Assembly: GCA_013001365.1 (NCBI GenBank)
Contig: JABDMQ010000243.1
Coordinates: forward strand, 1-14,265
Direction of reading: 5' to 3'
DNA length: 14,265 nt
Source: Flavobacteriaceae bacterium
GTDB lineage: Bacteria; Bacteroidota; Bacteroidia; Flavobacteriales; Flavobacteriaceae
Within the stretch, counting starts at the first letter, position 1, and every line of letters starts with the position of its first letter. Below the pieces are notes generated by a model. That model did no database searches. It saw only the letters and a list, made by a program, of their open reading frames with translations, and was not told the DNA's origin. Below are positions 7,774 through 14,265 of the stretch, one piece after another. The position numbers were made by a program, and so were the translations under genes.

Positions 7774-8221
7774 TTGGCTTCAATTCTTTATTGGATTTCG
7801 GATTGACAATAGATTGCTTTTGTAGTCTTTTCTTTTGGCGTCTTATAGAATCCTGGATCTTTTTCTCTTCTTTTTCTTCTTCACTGATTTTCTTGTACTC
7901 AGCCTTCTTTTCATTTAGTTTTTTCTTGACATTGTCATATATGTCTTGATAGATTTCTATATGGTGAGCATAGTATTTGTTACTCGCTATGAATTGAGCG
8001 CTATCAATATCATATTTCTTATAAACGTATTCCTCTGGCACGATTCCTTCCTTTAACAATACCGATTTATTAAGTCCTTGACCAGAACTCATCATATTCA
8101 AATCAACAATTATATCGACCATTTTAGACTGCGCAATTAGGTCTTCAGGTTTCTTGACCTTCCCATTTCCGCATGAAAATAGGAAAGCAATAGTGACTAT
8201 GGTGCCTAATAATTTCCTCAT
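7733..8221 (-). CDS. DUF4296 lipoprotein
   Basis: 162-aa predicted lipoprotein. The signal MRKLLGTIVTIAFLFSC has a lipobox ending at Cys17, where lipidation would occur. Residues about 25-110 match my memory of DUF4296, a Bacteroidota family: PEDLI, KMVDIIVDLNM, and a segment around YKKYDIDSAQFIASNKYYA. The tail from about residue 97 is highly charged and probably coiled-coil (KKKLNEKKAEYKKISEEEKEEKK), then basic and Pro-containing. It is the last gene of the three-gene minus-strand operon. Its ATG overlaps the dihydroorotase stop by 4 nt (ATGA). Its 3' end overlaps the SDR gene on the other strand. Function unknown; envelope location is inferred from the lipobox. Confidence 0.85.
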   Translation of the reverse strand: MRKLLGTIVTIAFLFSCGNGKVKKPEDLIAQSKMVDIIVDLNMMSSGQGLNKSVLLKEGIVPEEYVYKKYDIDSAQFIASNKYYAHHIEIYQDIYDNVKKKLNEKKAEYKKISEEEKEEKKIQDSIRRQKKRLQKQSIVNPKSNKELKPIKRPVKITDTLRQ

Positions 8222-9564
8222 CTATTGAATGTAAGTCTCATTGCTGCTTTAACGTCAGAAAAATTGAAATTGTTATATGCTAAATGGCCATTAACAAATG
8301 TTTGAGTAACCCTAGATTTAAATGTATTCCCTTCAAATGGAGACCAACCGCATTTATAAAGGATATTGTCTTTATTCACCGTCCATGGATTATTAAGGTC
8401 CAGTACCACCAGATCAGCAAAGTACCCTTCTTTTATATAGCCTCTTTTTTCTACATCAAATAGAATAGCTGGATTATGGCACATCTTTTCTACCATTTTT
8501 TCCAAGCTGATTCTTCCAGAATGGTAATTCTCGAGCATGGCAACCAAAGCATGCTGTACTAATGGACCTCCTGAAGGCGCCTTTGTATATACATTGTTTT
8601 TTTCATCCAAGGTATGTGGTGCATGATCTGTAGCAATAACATCAATACGATCATCCAATAAGGCATTCCATAATTCGTTCTTGTCTTCCTCGGTCTTTAC
8701 AGCTGGATTCCATTTAATCAATGTGCCTTTATCTTCGTAATCTTCGTCAGTAAAAGTTAAATGATGAATACAGACCTCAGCTGTTATCTTCTTGTCCTTT
8801 AAGGGTACTTTATTAGTGAATAATTCTGTTTCCTTCCCAGTTGATAAATGAAACACATGTAAACGAGCACCTGTTTTCTTAGCGAGTTCTATAGCTTTTG
8901 AAGACGATAGGTAACATGCCTCTTCACTACGAATTAAAGGATGATATTTTATTGGAATATCATCGCCATATTTCAACATGTATTCCTTCATATTCTCTTT
9001 GATCGTAGTTTCATCCTCGCAATGAGCCGAAATCAATAAATCAGTACTAGAGAAAATTCTCTCTAGGATAGATTCATCATCTACGAGCATATTACCGGTT
9101 GAGGAACCTAAAAACAGCTTTAGTCCAGCCGTAGTCTTTGGGTCCACTTTTAAAATTTCATCAAGATTGTCATTAGTCCCACCAAACATGAAAGAATAAT
9201 TACCCGAAGACGTCTTGGAGGCAATGTCAAACTTTTTCTCCAATTCTTCTATGGTCGTTGTCTGAGGGTTTGTATTAGGCATCTCAATAAACGAAGTTAT
9301 ACCCCCTGCTATGGCAGCCCTAGATTCCGTTTCGATTGTTGCCTTATGTATAAGACCTGGTTCCCTGAAATGAACTTGATCATCAATAAGTCCAGGAAAT
9401 ACATATTTACCTTCTACGTCCAAGACATGCACATCGGCATTCTTGGCACTGATGGAATCGGCAATTTCCTTTATGTATTTACCTTCAATAAGTATATCGC
9501 CTTTTAGGATCTTGCCCTCATTTACGATATGGGCATTCTTGATAAGTGTTGTCTTTTCTTTCAT
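8218..9564 (-). CDS. pyrC: Dihydroorotase, Bacteroidota type
   Basis: Cyclises carbamoyl-aspartate to dihydroorotate in pyrimidine synthesis; a 448-aa amidohydrolase, within type I length. Visible active-site parts: DDQVHFREPG (61-70), AAIAGGITSFIEMPNT (83-98), the lysine in AGLKLFLGSSTG (Lys149, expected to be carboxylated), His181 in AHCED, His239 in VFHLST, and Asp313 in IATDHAPH. The family HxH metal-binding motif reads Gln63-Val-His65, so the first His is replaced. From memory, Bacteroidota homologues often have this DDQVHFREPG form. A related hydantoinase/allantoinase-like activity is the alternative. It follows the glycosyltransferase by 1 nt and overlaps DUF4296 by 4 nt, so the three are very likely co-translated. 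Confidence 0.88.
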   Translation of the reverse strand: MKEKTTLIKNAHIVNEGKILKGDILIEGKYIKEIADSISAKNADVHVLDVEGKYVFPGLIDDQVHFREPGLIHKATIETESRAAIAGGITSFIEMPNTNPQTTTIEELEKKFDIASKTSSGNYSFMFGGTNDNLDEILKVDPKTTAGLKLFLGSSTGNMLVDDESILERIFSSTDLLISAHCEDETTIKENMKEYMLKYGDDIPIKYHPLIRSEEACYLSSSKAIELAKKTGARLHVFHLSTGKETELFTNKVPLKDKKITAEVCIHHLTFTDEDYEDKGTLIKWNPAVKTEEDKNELWNALLDDRIDVIATDHAPHTLDEKNNVYTKAPSGGPLVQHALVAMLENYHSGRISLEKMVEKMCHNPAILFDVEKRGYIKEGYFADLVVLDLNNPWTVNKDNILYKCGWSPFEGNTFKSRVTQTFVNGHLAYNNFNFSDVKAAMRLTFNR

Positions 9565-9565
9565 G

Positions 9566-10288
9566 TCACTTTTTAGAAAACAAGCTTTTAAATTTCATTG
9601 AAATAACTCCAAATACCGCTTCAGAAATTATGCCACTACTTAATTTGGACTGACCTCTTTCCCTTTCCAAGAAAATTACGGGGATTTCTACGATGTTGAA
9701 TTTATTAAGATAAGCCTTGAATTTCATTTCAATCTGAAATGCATAGCCTACGAATTTAATCTTGTCTAGGTCCAATGCTTCTAGCACACTTCTACGATAA
9801 CAAACATAGCCAGCAGTAGTATCGTGAATTTTCATTCGTGTTATCAATCTTACATATTTCGAAGCCAAATAAGACATTAGGACACGTTGCATAGGCCAAT
9901 TGACGACATTGACACCCCGAACGTACCTAGACCCGATGGCCACATCGGCACCATCCTTGCAAGCATCGTAAAGTCGAATTAAGTCTTTTGGGTCATGAGA
10001 AAAATCCGCATCCATCTCAAAAATGTACTCATAATCCTTTTGCAAGCACCATTTAAAACCTGTTATATAAGCAGTTCCCAATCCAGATTTACCCTTTCGC
10101 TTGATCAAGAAAAGTCGCTCAGTAAATTCTTCCTGCAATTCTTCAACCTTTAATGCTGTTAGATCTGGAGAATTGTCATCGACTACAAGAACATGAAACT
10201 TCTTTTCCTGCGAAAAAACAGCTCTAATAATGGCTTCAATATTTTCAATTTCATTAAAAGTAGGTATGATGACGATGGCATCACTCAT
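9566..10288 (-). CDS. Polyprenyl-phosphate mannosyltransferase-like GT2
   Basis: 240-aa family 2 glycosyltransferase of the dolichol-phosphate mannose synthase (DPM1) type. It would move a sugar from a nucleotide donor onto a lipid phosphate at the cytoplasmic face. Motifs in order: VIIPTFNE (6-13), VVDDNSPD (35-42), GKSGLGTAYITGF (66-78), the metal site EMDADFSHDP (91-100), VAIGSRYVRG and RGQSKLSSG near the C-terminus. No C-terminal membrane segments are present, so it is the short soluble form. I use the ATG at 10288 (MSDAIVIIPTFNE); a TTG six bases upstream is also in frame but less likely. First gene of the operon with dihydroorotase and DUF4296. The actual sugar is not readable. Confidence 0.9.
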   Translation of the reverse strand: MSDAIVIIPTFNEIENIEAIIRAVFSQEKKFHVLVVDDNSPDLTALKVEELQEEFTERLFLIKRKGKSGLGTAYITGFKWCLQKDYEYIFEMDADFSHDPKDLIRLYDACKDGADVAIGSRYVRGVNVVNWPMQRVLMSYLASKYVRLITRMKIHDTTAGYVCYRRSVLEALDLDKIKFVGYAFQIEMKFKAYLNKFNIVEIPVIFLERERGQSKLSSGIISEAVFGVISMKFKSLFSKK

Positions 10289-10305
10289 TGACAAGGAATT
10301 TTAAG

Positions 10306-10313
10306 CAAAAATA
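10306..10313 (-). promoter_or_regulatory. -7 element of the GT2-pyrC-DUF4296 operon
   Basis: On the minus strand TATTTTTG is a perfect TAnnTTTG, followed by C. It lies 17 nt before the ATG at 10288. The only TTGs upstream are at spacings of 11 and 24 bp, so the -33 box is weak. Confidence 0.45.
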
Positions 10314-10353
10314 ATCTATTTAAACAATACGCTTCATCAATTTAGAGTACTTC

Positions 10354-10388
10354 TTGTGTGCAAACAATCTTAATTTGTAATAATTTAG
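10354..10388 (+). promoter_or_regulatory. Candidate promoter of the DUF4271-hemD genes
   Basis: TAATTTAG (10381-10388), followed by C, is one base off TAnnTTTG. A TTG at 10354-10356 gives a long 24-bp spacer. The element ends 4 nt before the ATG at 10393, the same geometry as at 6754. Confidence 0.4.
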
Positions 10389-10392
10389 CATT

Positions 10393-11037
10393 ATGTATCG
10401 AGAAATGGTCTCTAACGATTGGTTCACTCTTTTAATTATTCTGTCAATTTTGTTGATCGCAATTGCAAAATCATTATTTGCATCAAGGTTTACAGACTTT
10501 TTGGCGTTAGTAGGTAATTCGAAATATCTAAAGATTCATTCAAGGGACCAAAGATTCCTTGACCTGTTCGATGGCCTGTTGTTCTTAAATCTCACGTTTT
10601 CGGTAGCATTGTTCGTTCTTCTAGTTTTTAGGCATCAATCCATAGGACCCGAGATCGATTTGGATTTCTTTTTTAAACTTGCTATTGGGATCGGGGCAGC
10701 TTTCTTGATTAAGATCCTGGTTGAAAGGCTTGTCGGAAGCATGTTCGAAATTGATTCATTTATTGATGCTTATTTATTCCAAAAAATCAGTTATAGGAAT
10801 TTTATTGGGATACTACTTGTTCCGATAAATGTATTCTTTCTTTATTCAATAAATCCATCCAAGACCTTGGTCGGAATAGTGATTATCTTCTTGTTGATGG
10901 TAAATATCATTGGTATTGTTACAACAATTAAAAATCATCAAAAGTTACTAATCAACAACTTTTTTTATTTTATTTTGTATCTTTGCGCACTCGAAATTTC
11001 ACCTTACATTATTTTATATAAGGTGATTATGGGATAG
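10393..11037 (+). CDS. DUF4271 membrane protein
   Basis: 214-aa integral membrane protein of the Bacteroidota-specific DUF4271 family, recognised by its overall pattern and the C-terminal FFYFILYLCALEISPYIILYK. Six hydrophobic segments are visible at about residues 10-25, 61-79, 92-107, 136-153, 159-178 and 188-210. Polar stretches such as KYLKIHSRDQRFLD (about 44-57) lie between them. No signal peptide or catalytic motif was seen. It is followed 29 nt later by hemD on the same strand, and a promoter-like element for hemD lies inside its last codons. Function is not established; an inner-membrane role is all the sequence supports. Confidence 0.85.
   Translation: MYREMVSNDWFTLLIILSILLIAIAKSLFASRFTDFLALVGNSKYLKIHSRDQRFLDLFDGLLFLNLTFSVALFVLLVFRHQSIGPEIDLDFFFKLAIGIGAAFLIKILVERLVGSMFEIDSFIDAYLFQKISYRNFIGILLVPINVFFLYSINPSKTLVGIVIIFLLMVNIIGIVTTIKNHQKLLINNFFYFILYLCALEISPYIILYKVIMG
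10978..10985 (+). promoter_or_regulatory. Internal -7 element for hemD, inside the DUF4271 gene
   Basis: TATCTTTG, followed by CGCAC, is a perfect TAnnTTTG within the DUF4271 coding region. It lies about 80 nt before the hemD ATG. No TTG is found at the expected -33 distance; that stretch is T-rich. It may let hemD be expressed apart from its upstream gene. Confidence 0.4.
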
Positions 11038-11066
11038 TTTAAAGAGTTTAAGATAAGTAACCGTCT

Positions 11067-11813
11067 ATGAAAGTGAAAACGATCTTGGTTTCGCAACCTG
11101 AGCCAAAAATTGAAAATTCCCCTTATTTTGAGCTTCAACAAAAACAGCGCGTGAAAATTGATTTCAGGCCTTTTATTCATGTTGAAGGCGTTGAAGCCAA
11201 AGACATTAGGCTTCAAAAAATCGACCTTAATGATTATTCTGCAATAATACTGACCAGCAGGAATGCTGTGGACCACTTTTTCAGGGTCGCTGAGGATATG
11301 CGATTCAAGGTTCCTGATACTATGAAATATTTTTGTCAATCTGAAGCAGTTGCTTATTACTTGCAGAAATACGTTGTATATAGAAAGAGGAAAATCTATG
11401 TTGGTAAGCGTACTTTTCAAGAATTATCTCCATTGATAAAGAAATACAAGGACGAATCGTTTTTGTTACCAACAACAGACAAACTTAAATCTCAAGTTCC
11501 AACTACCCTAAACGACTTAGGAATACAATGGAAACAAGGAACGTTCTACAAAACAGTGGTTAGTGATCTTTCGGACCTTGCTAATGTATATTACGACATT
11601 TTAGTGTTCTTCAGTCCTTCAGGAATAGATTCTTTATTCAAGAACTTTCCAGATTTCAAGCAGAACGACACAAGGATAGCGGTCTTTGGCAATACGACTG
11701 TCAAAGCGGTAGAGGATCGTGGATTGCGTGTAGACATTGCTGCTCCGACTCCAGATACTCCTTCAATGACCATGGCCTTGGCCAAATACATTGAAACTGC
11801 CAATAAGAGATAA
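11067..11813 (+). CDS. hemD: Uroporphyrinogen-III synthase
   Basis: Closes and inverts ring D of hydroxymethylbilane to give uroporphyrinogen III for haem and sirohaem; cytoplasmic. 248 aa, normal for the family. HemD is poorly conserved, but its two-domain pattern is clear: an N-terminal VKTILVSQPEP, YSAIILTSRNAVDHFF (about residues 57-72), LLPTTDKLKSQVPTTLNDLG (about 131-150), YDILVFFSPSGIDSLF (about 173-188), and the C-terminal IAVFGNTTVKAVEDRGLRV followed by APTPDTPSMTMALAKYI. It lies 29 nt downstream of DUF4271, so co-transcription is likely, with an extra internal promoter possible. A strong terminator follows at 11834. Confidence 0.9.
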   Translation: MKVKTILVSQPEPKIENSPYFELQQKQRVKIDFRPFIHVEGVEAKDIRLQKIDLNDYSAIILTSRNAVDHFFRVAEDMRFKVPDTMKYFCQSEAVAYYLQKYVVYRKRKIYVGKRTFQELSPLIKKYKDESFLLPTTDKLKSQVPTTLNDLGIQWKQGTFYKTVVSDLSDLANVYYDILVFFSPSGIDSLFKNFPDFKQNDTRIAVFGNTTVKAVEDRGLRVDIAAPTPDTPSMTMALAKYIETANKR

Positions 11814-11833
11814 AATCAACTATAATTGAATAT

Positions 11834-11864
11834 AAAAGCCGATACAAATGTATCGGCTTTTTTT
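11834..11864 (+). terminator. Rho-independent terminator of hemD
   Basis: A perfect 12-bp stem, AAAAGCCGATAC (11834-11845) with GTATCGGCTTTT (11850-11861), loop AAAT, followed by more T. It begins 20 nt after the hemD stop. Its outer AAAAGCC/GGCTTTT bases match the terminator at 11992. Confidence 0.93.
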
Positions 11865-11883
11865 GTACTGAAGGCGGGAATTG
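11864..11883 (-). repeat. Displaced copy of the tRNA-Leu 3' end (direct repeat)
   Basis: This 20-nt stretch matches 12025-12044, the 3' end of the tRNA-Leu gene plus two flanking bases, at 19 of 20 positions (A instead of C at 11880). It is in the same orientation, 161 bp downstream of the tRNA in its transcription direction. The rest of the tRNA is absent here. An intact tRNA with a displaced 3' copy is how integrative elements leave attachment sites. A broken tRNA-Leu pseudogene from tandem duplication is the other reading. Confidence 0.65.
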
Positions 11884-11922
11884 CCTGCGGCGAGTCCCAG
11901 AATCAACATGTTGAAAAAAGTT

Positions 11923-11947
11923 GGACTGCATAGCAGTCTCTTTTTTT
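11923..11947 (+). terminator. Small hairpin with T tract between the two repeats
   Basis: Stem GACTGC (11924-11929) with GCAGTC (11933-11938), loop ATA, followed by TC and seven T. An A-rich run (GAAAAAAG, 11913-11920) on the other side makes it usable on both strands. No gene is visible that it would clearly serve. It sits in the 141 bp between the two tRNA-Leu 3'-end copies, which otherwise contain nothing I recognise. Confidence 0.55.
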
Positions 11948-11991
11948 ATTTTCTCAAAATAGCTGAAATAAATTTCACTTTTCTGAAAATA

Positions 11992-12021
11992 AAAAAGCCA
12001 AGACGACCGTCTTGGCTTTTT
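11992..12021 (-). terminator. Terminator of the tRNA-Gly/tRNA-Leu operon
   Basis: A 13-bp perfect stem, AAAAAGCCAAGAC (11992-12004) with GTCTTGGCTTTTT (12009-12021), 4-nt loop. Read on the minus strand it begins 6 nt after the tRNA-Leu 3' end and is followed by T-rich sequence. It could also work in the plus direction. Confidence 0.9.
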
Positions 12022-12024
12022 ATC

Positions 12025-12044
12025 TGTACTGAAGGCGGGACTTG
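12025..12044 (-). repeat. Intact partner of the tRNA-Leu 3'-end repeat
   Basis: The tRNA-proximal copy of the 20-nt direct repeat, covering the acceptor 3' strand and part of the T arm. It differs from the copy at 11864-11883 at one base. Both copies are preceded by a hairpin ending GGCTTTTT. Confidence 0.65.
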
Positions 12045-12111
12045 AACCCGCACGGCCATAATGGCCATTGGATTTTAAGTCCAACGTGTCTACCAATTCC
12101 ACCACTTCAGC
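12027..12111 (-). tRNA. tRNA-Leu (anticodon UAA)
   Basis: 85-nt class II tRNA. The acceptor strands GCTGAAG and CTTCAGT pair with one terminal G-U, with discriminator A at 12027. The D arm contains GGTGGAATTGGTAGACAC. The anticodon stem is TTGGA/TCCAA with loop CTTAAAA, giving anticodon TAA at 12077-12075. A long variable arm (ATGGCCATTATGGCCG region) confirms the Leu class, and the T arm is GCGGGTTCAAGTCCCGC. CCA is not encoded. It lies 20 nt after tRNA-Gly. Confidence 0.97.
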
Positions 12112-12131
12112 AACTTGATTGGTATGCTCTG

Positions 12132-12203
12132 AGCGAAAGACGGGATTTGAACCCGCGACCCTCACCTTGGCAAGGTGATGCTCTACCCCTGAGCTACTTT
12201 CGC
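12132..12203 (-). tRNA. tRNA-Gly (anticodon GCC)
   Basis: 72-nt tRNA with acceptor GCGAAAG/CTTTCGC and discriminator T at 12132. The D arm contains AGCTCAGGGGTAGAGC. The anticodon stem is TCACC/GGTGA with loop TTGCCAA, giving anticodon GCC at 12171-12169. The T arm is GCGGGTTCAAATCCCGT. CCA is not encoded. First gene of a two-tRNA operon. Confidence 0.97.
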
Positions 12204-12242
12204 ATTATTTTAAAGAACTTGCAATTAGTGATATTGCGGATG

Positions 12243-12271
12243 CAAATTTAAGATATTTGAACTAAATCCAA
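12243..12271 (-). promoter_or_regulatory. Promoter of the tRNA operon
   Basis: On the minus strand TTG (12271-12269), an 18-bp spacer and TAAATTTG (12250-12243), followed by C, give one of the best -33/-7 matches in the window. The start of transcription would fall roughly 30 nt before tRNA-Gly. It lies just after the mutS stop, with no terminator seen in between. Confidence 0.65.
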
Positions 12272-12299
12272 AGTCTTTTCAATAAAAAGAAAACAATTA

Positions 12300-14265
12300 C
12301 TAGGCTCTTTTTTGCTTGCGCAGCATCCTTTTAATTTCGTTAAGCTTCATCAAGGCTTCAACAGGTGTAAGTGTATCGATATCTGTTGTAAGGATCTCCT
12401 CTTTAATTCGTTCTAGTAAAGGATCATCCAAGTTGAAAAAACTCAATTGCATTTCATTATCCTGCAAGCTTTTAACTTTATCCGAAAGTTCTTCGCCTGA
12501 ATGCGATTTTTCAAGCTGTTTCAATACCTTGTTCGCACGTTTGATCACCTGTTGTGGCATACCAGCCATTTTAGCAACATGAATACCAAAACTATGTTCG
12601 CTCCCACCTTCAACCAGTTTTCTCAAGAACAGTACTTTGTCTTTCAGTTCCTTAATGGACACATTGAAGTTCTTGATTCGCTCGAAAGTTTGAGTCATTT
12701 CATTGAGTTCATGATAATGCGTCGCAAACAACGTTTTAGCCCGCGCTGGATGCTCATGCAAATACTCGCTGATTGCCCAAGCTATGGAAATACCATCATA
12801 GGTACTAGTTCCTCTTCCGATCTCATCTAAAAGCACTAGGCTTCTTTCTGAGATATTATTGAGAATAGAAGCGGTTTCATTCATTTCAACCATGAAAGTT
12901 GATTCGCCCATCGATATATTATCACTGGCACCAACTCTTGTAAATATCTTATCTACCAATCCGATCTCGGCATTTTCTGCTGGAACGAAACTACCAATTT
13001 GAGCCAATAGGACTATCAAAGCTGTCTGTCTGAGGATGGCTGATTTACCTGACATATTGGGACCAGTGATCATGATGATCTGTTGCGAGTCTCGATCCAA
13101 GAAAAGGTCATTCGCAATATATGATTCTCCCAATGGCAGTTGTCGCTCAATTACTGGATGTCTTCCGTTCTTGATCTCAATTGAAAAAGAATCATTGATA
13201 CTAGGTCTTTTATATTGATGCTCCGAAGCTAGCACAGCAAAACCACTTAAACAGTCGATCTGCGCAATTACGTGTGAATTTTTTTGAACTTGTGAAATGA
13301 ATTTGGAAACGAATAAGACCAGTTCAGAGAATAATTGTTGCTCAATGGCAAGGATACGCTCTTCTGCACCTAATATCTTTGACTCATATTCCTTGAGTTC
13401 TTCAGTAATATAGCGTTCGGCATTGACCAAGGTCTGTTTTCGCACCCATTCTTCTGGAACCTTGTCTTTATGAGTATTCCTGACCTCTATGTAATAGCCA
13501 AACACATTATTAGAAGCGATTTTGAGAGAAGTAATGCCAGTACGCTCTGATTCTCGCTCAAGCATTTTATCCAGATAGTCCTTGCCCGAATAGGCCAAAG
13601 CCCGTAACTCCCCTAATTCTTGTGAGAAATCCGACGATATAGTATTTCCTTTCAGTATATTAACTGGCGCGTCTTCAACTAATGTTTCCTTAATGCGTTC
13701 ACGAAGCTGTTCACAAAGTTCTATCTGAGCACCTAATTCTTGAAGAGAATCATTATCACATTTTTCAACTACGGCTTTAATTGGTATAATAGCTTCAAGT
13801 GAATTCTTCAAATGAATCACCTCCCTTGGACTGATCTTCTGGGTAGCAACTTTAGAAATCAGTCTTTCTAGGTCACTGATCTTCTTGACATTATACCTAA
13901 GCTTTTCACATATTTGATCATTGTTAACTAGATACTCGACTATATCATGACGTTTCTGTATGGTCTTGGAATTCTTGAGAGGCAATGCAAGCCACCTTTT
14001 CAGTAGTCGACCACCCATTGGGGTAATCGTCTTATCGATTACCGTTAAAAGCGTTATTGCATTTTCATTGGAAGAATGATAAAGTTCTAGGTTCCTTATC
14101 GTGAATCTATCCATCCAGACATACTGGTCTTCTGCTATACGCTTTATACTAGTAATATGTTGCAATCTCCTATGCTGGGTTTCTTCAAGATAATGAAGTA
14201 TGGATCCTGAAGCGATAATGCCTTCATATAGATCATCAATGCCAAAACCCTTTAAAGAATTGGTC
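12300..14265 (-). CDS. mutS: DNA mismatch repair protein MutS (N-terminus cut by window edge)
   Basis: Recognises mismatches and, with ATP, recruits MutL. The frame is open to the right edge (654 residues visible, about 200 or so missing), so the mismatch-reading domain with its Phe-x-Glu is not seen. The visible part starts in the connector region (NSLKGFGIDDLYEGIIASG and HYLEETQH). It continues through the lever and clamp domains and ends in the ATPase: Walker A GPNMSGKS (13064-13041), then the Walker B and signature region LVLLDEIGRGTSTYDG (about 12839-12791), then the ATHYHEL motif. The C-terminal helix region ends RMLRKQKRA. All visible ATPase motifs are intact. It stands upstream of the tRNA operon on the same strand. 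Confidence 0.97.
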   Translation of the reverse strand, partial: TNSLKGFGIDDLYEGIIASGSILHYLEETQHRRLQHITSIKRIAEDQYVWMDRFTIRNLELYHSSNENAITLLTVIDKTITPMGGRLLKRWLALPLKNSKTIQKRHDIVEYLVNNDQICEKLRYNVKKISDLERLISKVATQKISPREVIHLKNSLEAIIPIKAVVEKCDNDSLQELGAQIELCEQLRERIKETLVEDAPVNILKGNTISSDFSQELGELRALAYSGKDYLDKMLERESERTGITSLKIASNNVFGYYIEVRNTHKDKVPEEWVRKQTLVNAERYITEELKEYESKILGAEERILAIEQQLFSELVLFVSKFISQVQKNSHVIAQIDCLSGFAVLASEHQYKRPSINDSFSIEIKNGRHPVIERQLPLGESYIANDLFLDRDSQQIIMITGPNMSGKSAILRQTALIVLLAQIGSFVPAENAEIGLVDKIFTRVGASDNISMGESTFMVEMNETASILNNISERSLVLLDEIGRGTSTYDGISIAWAISEYLHEHPARAKTLFATHYHELNEMTQTFERIKNFNVSIKELKDKVLFLRKLVEGGSEHSFGIHVAKMAGMPQQVIKRANKVLKQLEKSHSGEELSDKVKSLQDNEMQLSFFNLDDPLLERIKEEILTTDIDTLTPVEALMKLNEIKRMLRKQKRA

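Noticed and set aside
10289..10294. TTG start for the glycosyltransferase two codons upstream
   Set aside because: An ATG at 10288 gives the usual short N-terminus directly before VIIPTFNE; there is no support for the TTG.
11701..12165. 154-codon open frame on the minus strand over the tRNA region
   Set aside because: It runs through both tRNA genes, two terminators and the end of hemD. Strings such as AEVVELVDTLDLKSNG and GSNPVF are the well-known false translation of tRNA genes.
12042..12251. 69-codon open frame on the plus strand (RRDLNPRP-type peptide)
   Set aside because: The antisense translation of the two tRNAs, a common annotation artefact.
12300..14165. MutS starting at the codon at 14165
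   Set aside because: That codon is TTG inside the conserved HYLEETQHRRLQH region. The MutS frame continues to the window edge, so the gene is truncated rather than short.

Overview
The window looks like ordinary chromosome from a member of the Bacteroidota, probably a marine Flavobacteriia-like or related species. Four things point there. (1) There is a secreted protein with a type IX secretion C-terminal sorting domain, a system restricted to this phylum. (2) Several genes are Bacteroidota-typical (DUF4271, DUF4296, LuxE-like acyltransferase). (3) The -7 promoter elements resemble the Bacteroidota TAnnTTTG consensus, and no clear Shine-Dalgarno sequences were seen. (4) The DNA is AT-rich. 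I saw no phage, transposon, CRISPR, toxin-antitoxin or defence genes.

Layout. 1-1497 (minus): a PhoB-type response regulator followed, with a one-base overlap, by its sensor kinase, which runs off the left edge. 1720-4185 (plus): a large T9SS-exported protein with two lamin-tail-like regions. 4257-5243 (plus): a LuxE-family adenylate-forming enzyme whose promoter overlaps the preceding terminator. 5383-6678 (minus): tyrosyl-tRNA synthetase. 6766-7773 (plus): an extended-SDR epimerase whose 3' end overlaps, tail to tail, the last gene of a three-gene minus-strand operon. That operon reads, in transcription order, GT2 polyprenyl-phosphate glycosyltransferase, dihydroorotase, DUF4296 lipoprotein. 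10393-11813 (plus): DUF4271 membrane protein, then uroporphyrinogen-III synthase. 11814-12026: terminators plus a displaced 20-nt copy of a tRNA-Leu 3' end. 12027-12203 (minus): tRNA-Gly(GCC) then tRNA-Leu(UAA). 12300-14265 (minus): mutS, truncated at its N-terminus by the right edge.

How the genes relate. Most are housekeeping: translation (tyrS, two tRNAs), pyrimidine and haem synthesis (pyrC, hemD), envelope work (GT2, DUF4271, DUF4296), mismatch repair (mutS) and a signalling pair. The GT2-pyrC-DUF4296 genes are tightly packed (1-nt gap, then a 4-nt overlap), so they are probably co-transcribed. Nothing visible says they share one pathway.

No clearly new biological system is visible. The best leads are: the duplicated tRNA-Leu 3' end, which has the layout of an attachment-site relic; a set of TAnnTTTGC-like elements only 4-5 nt before start codons, suggesting leaderless or near-leaderless mRNAs; a terminator and promoter that share sequence; and a dihydroorotase whose first metal-binding His is Gln.
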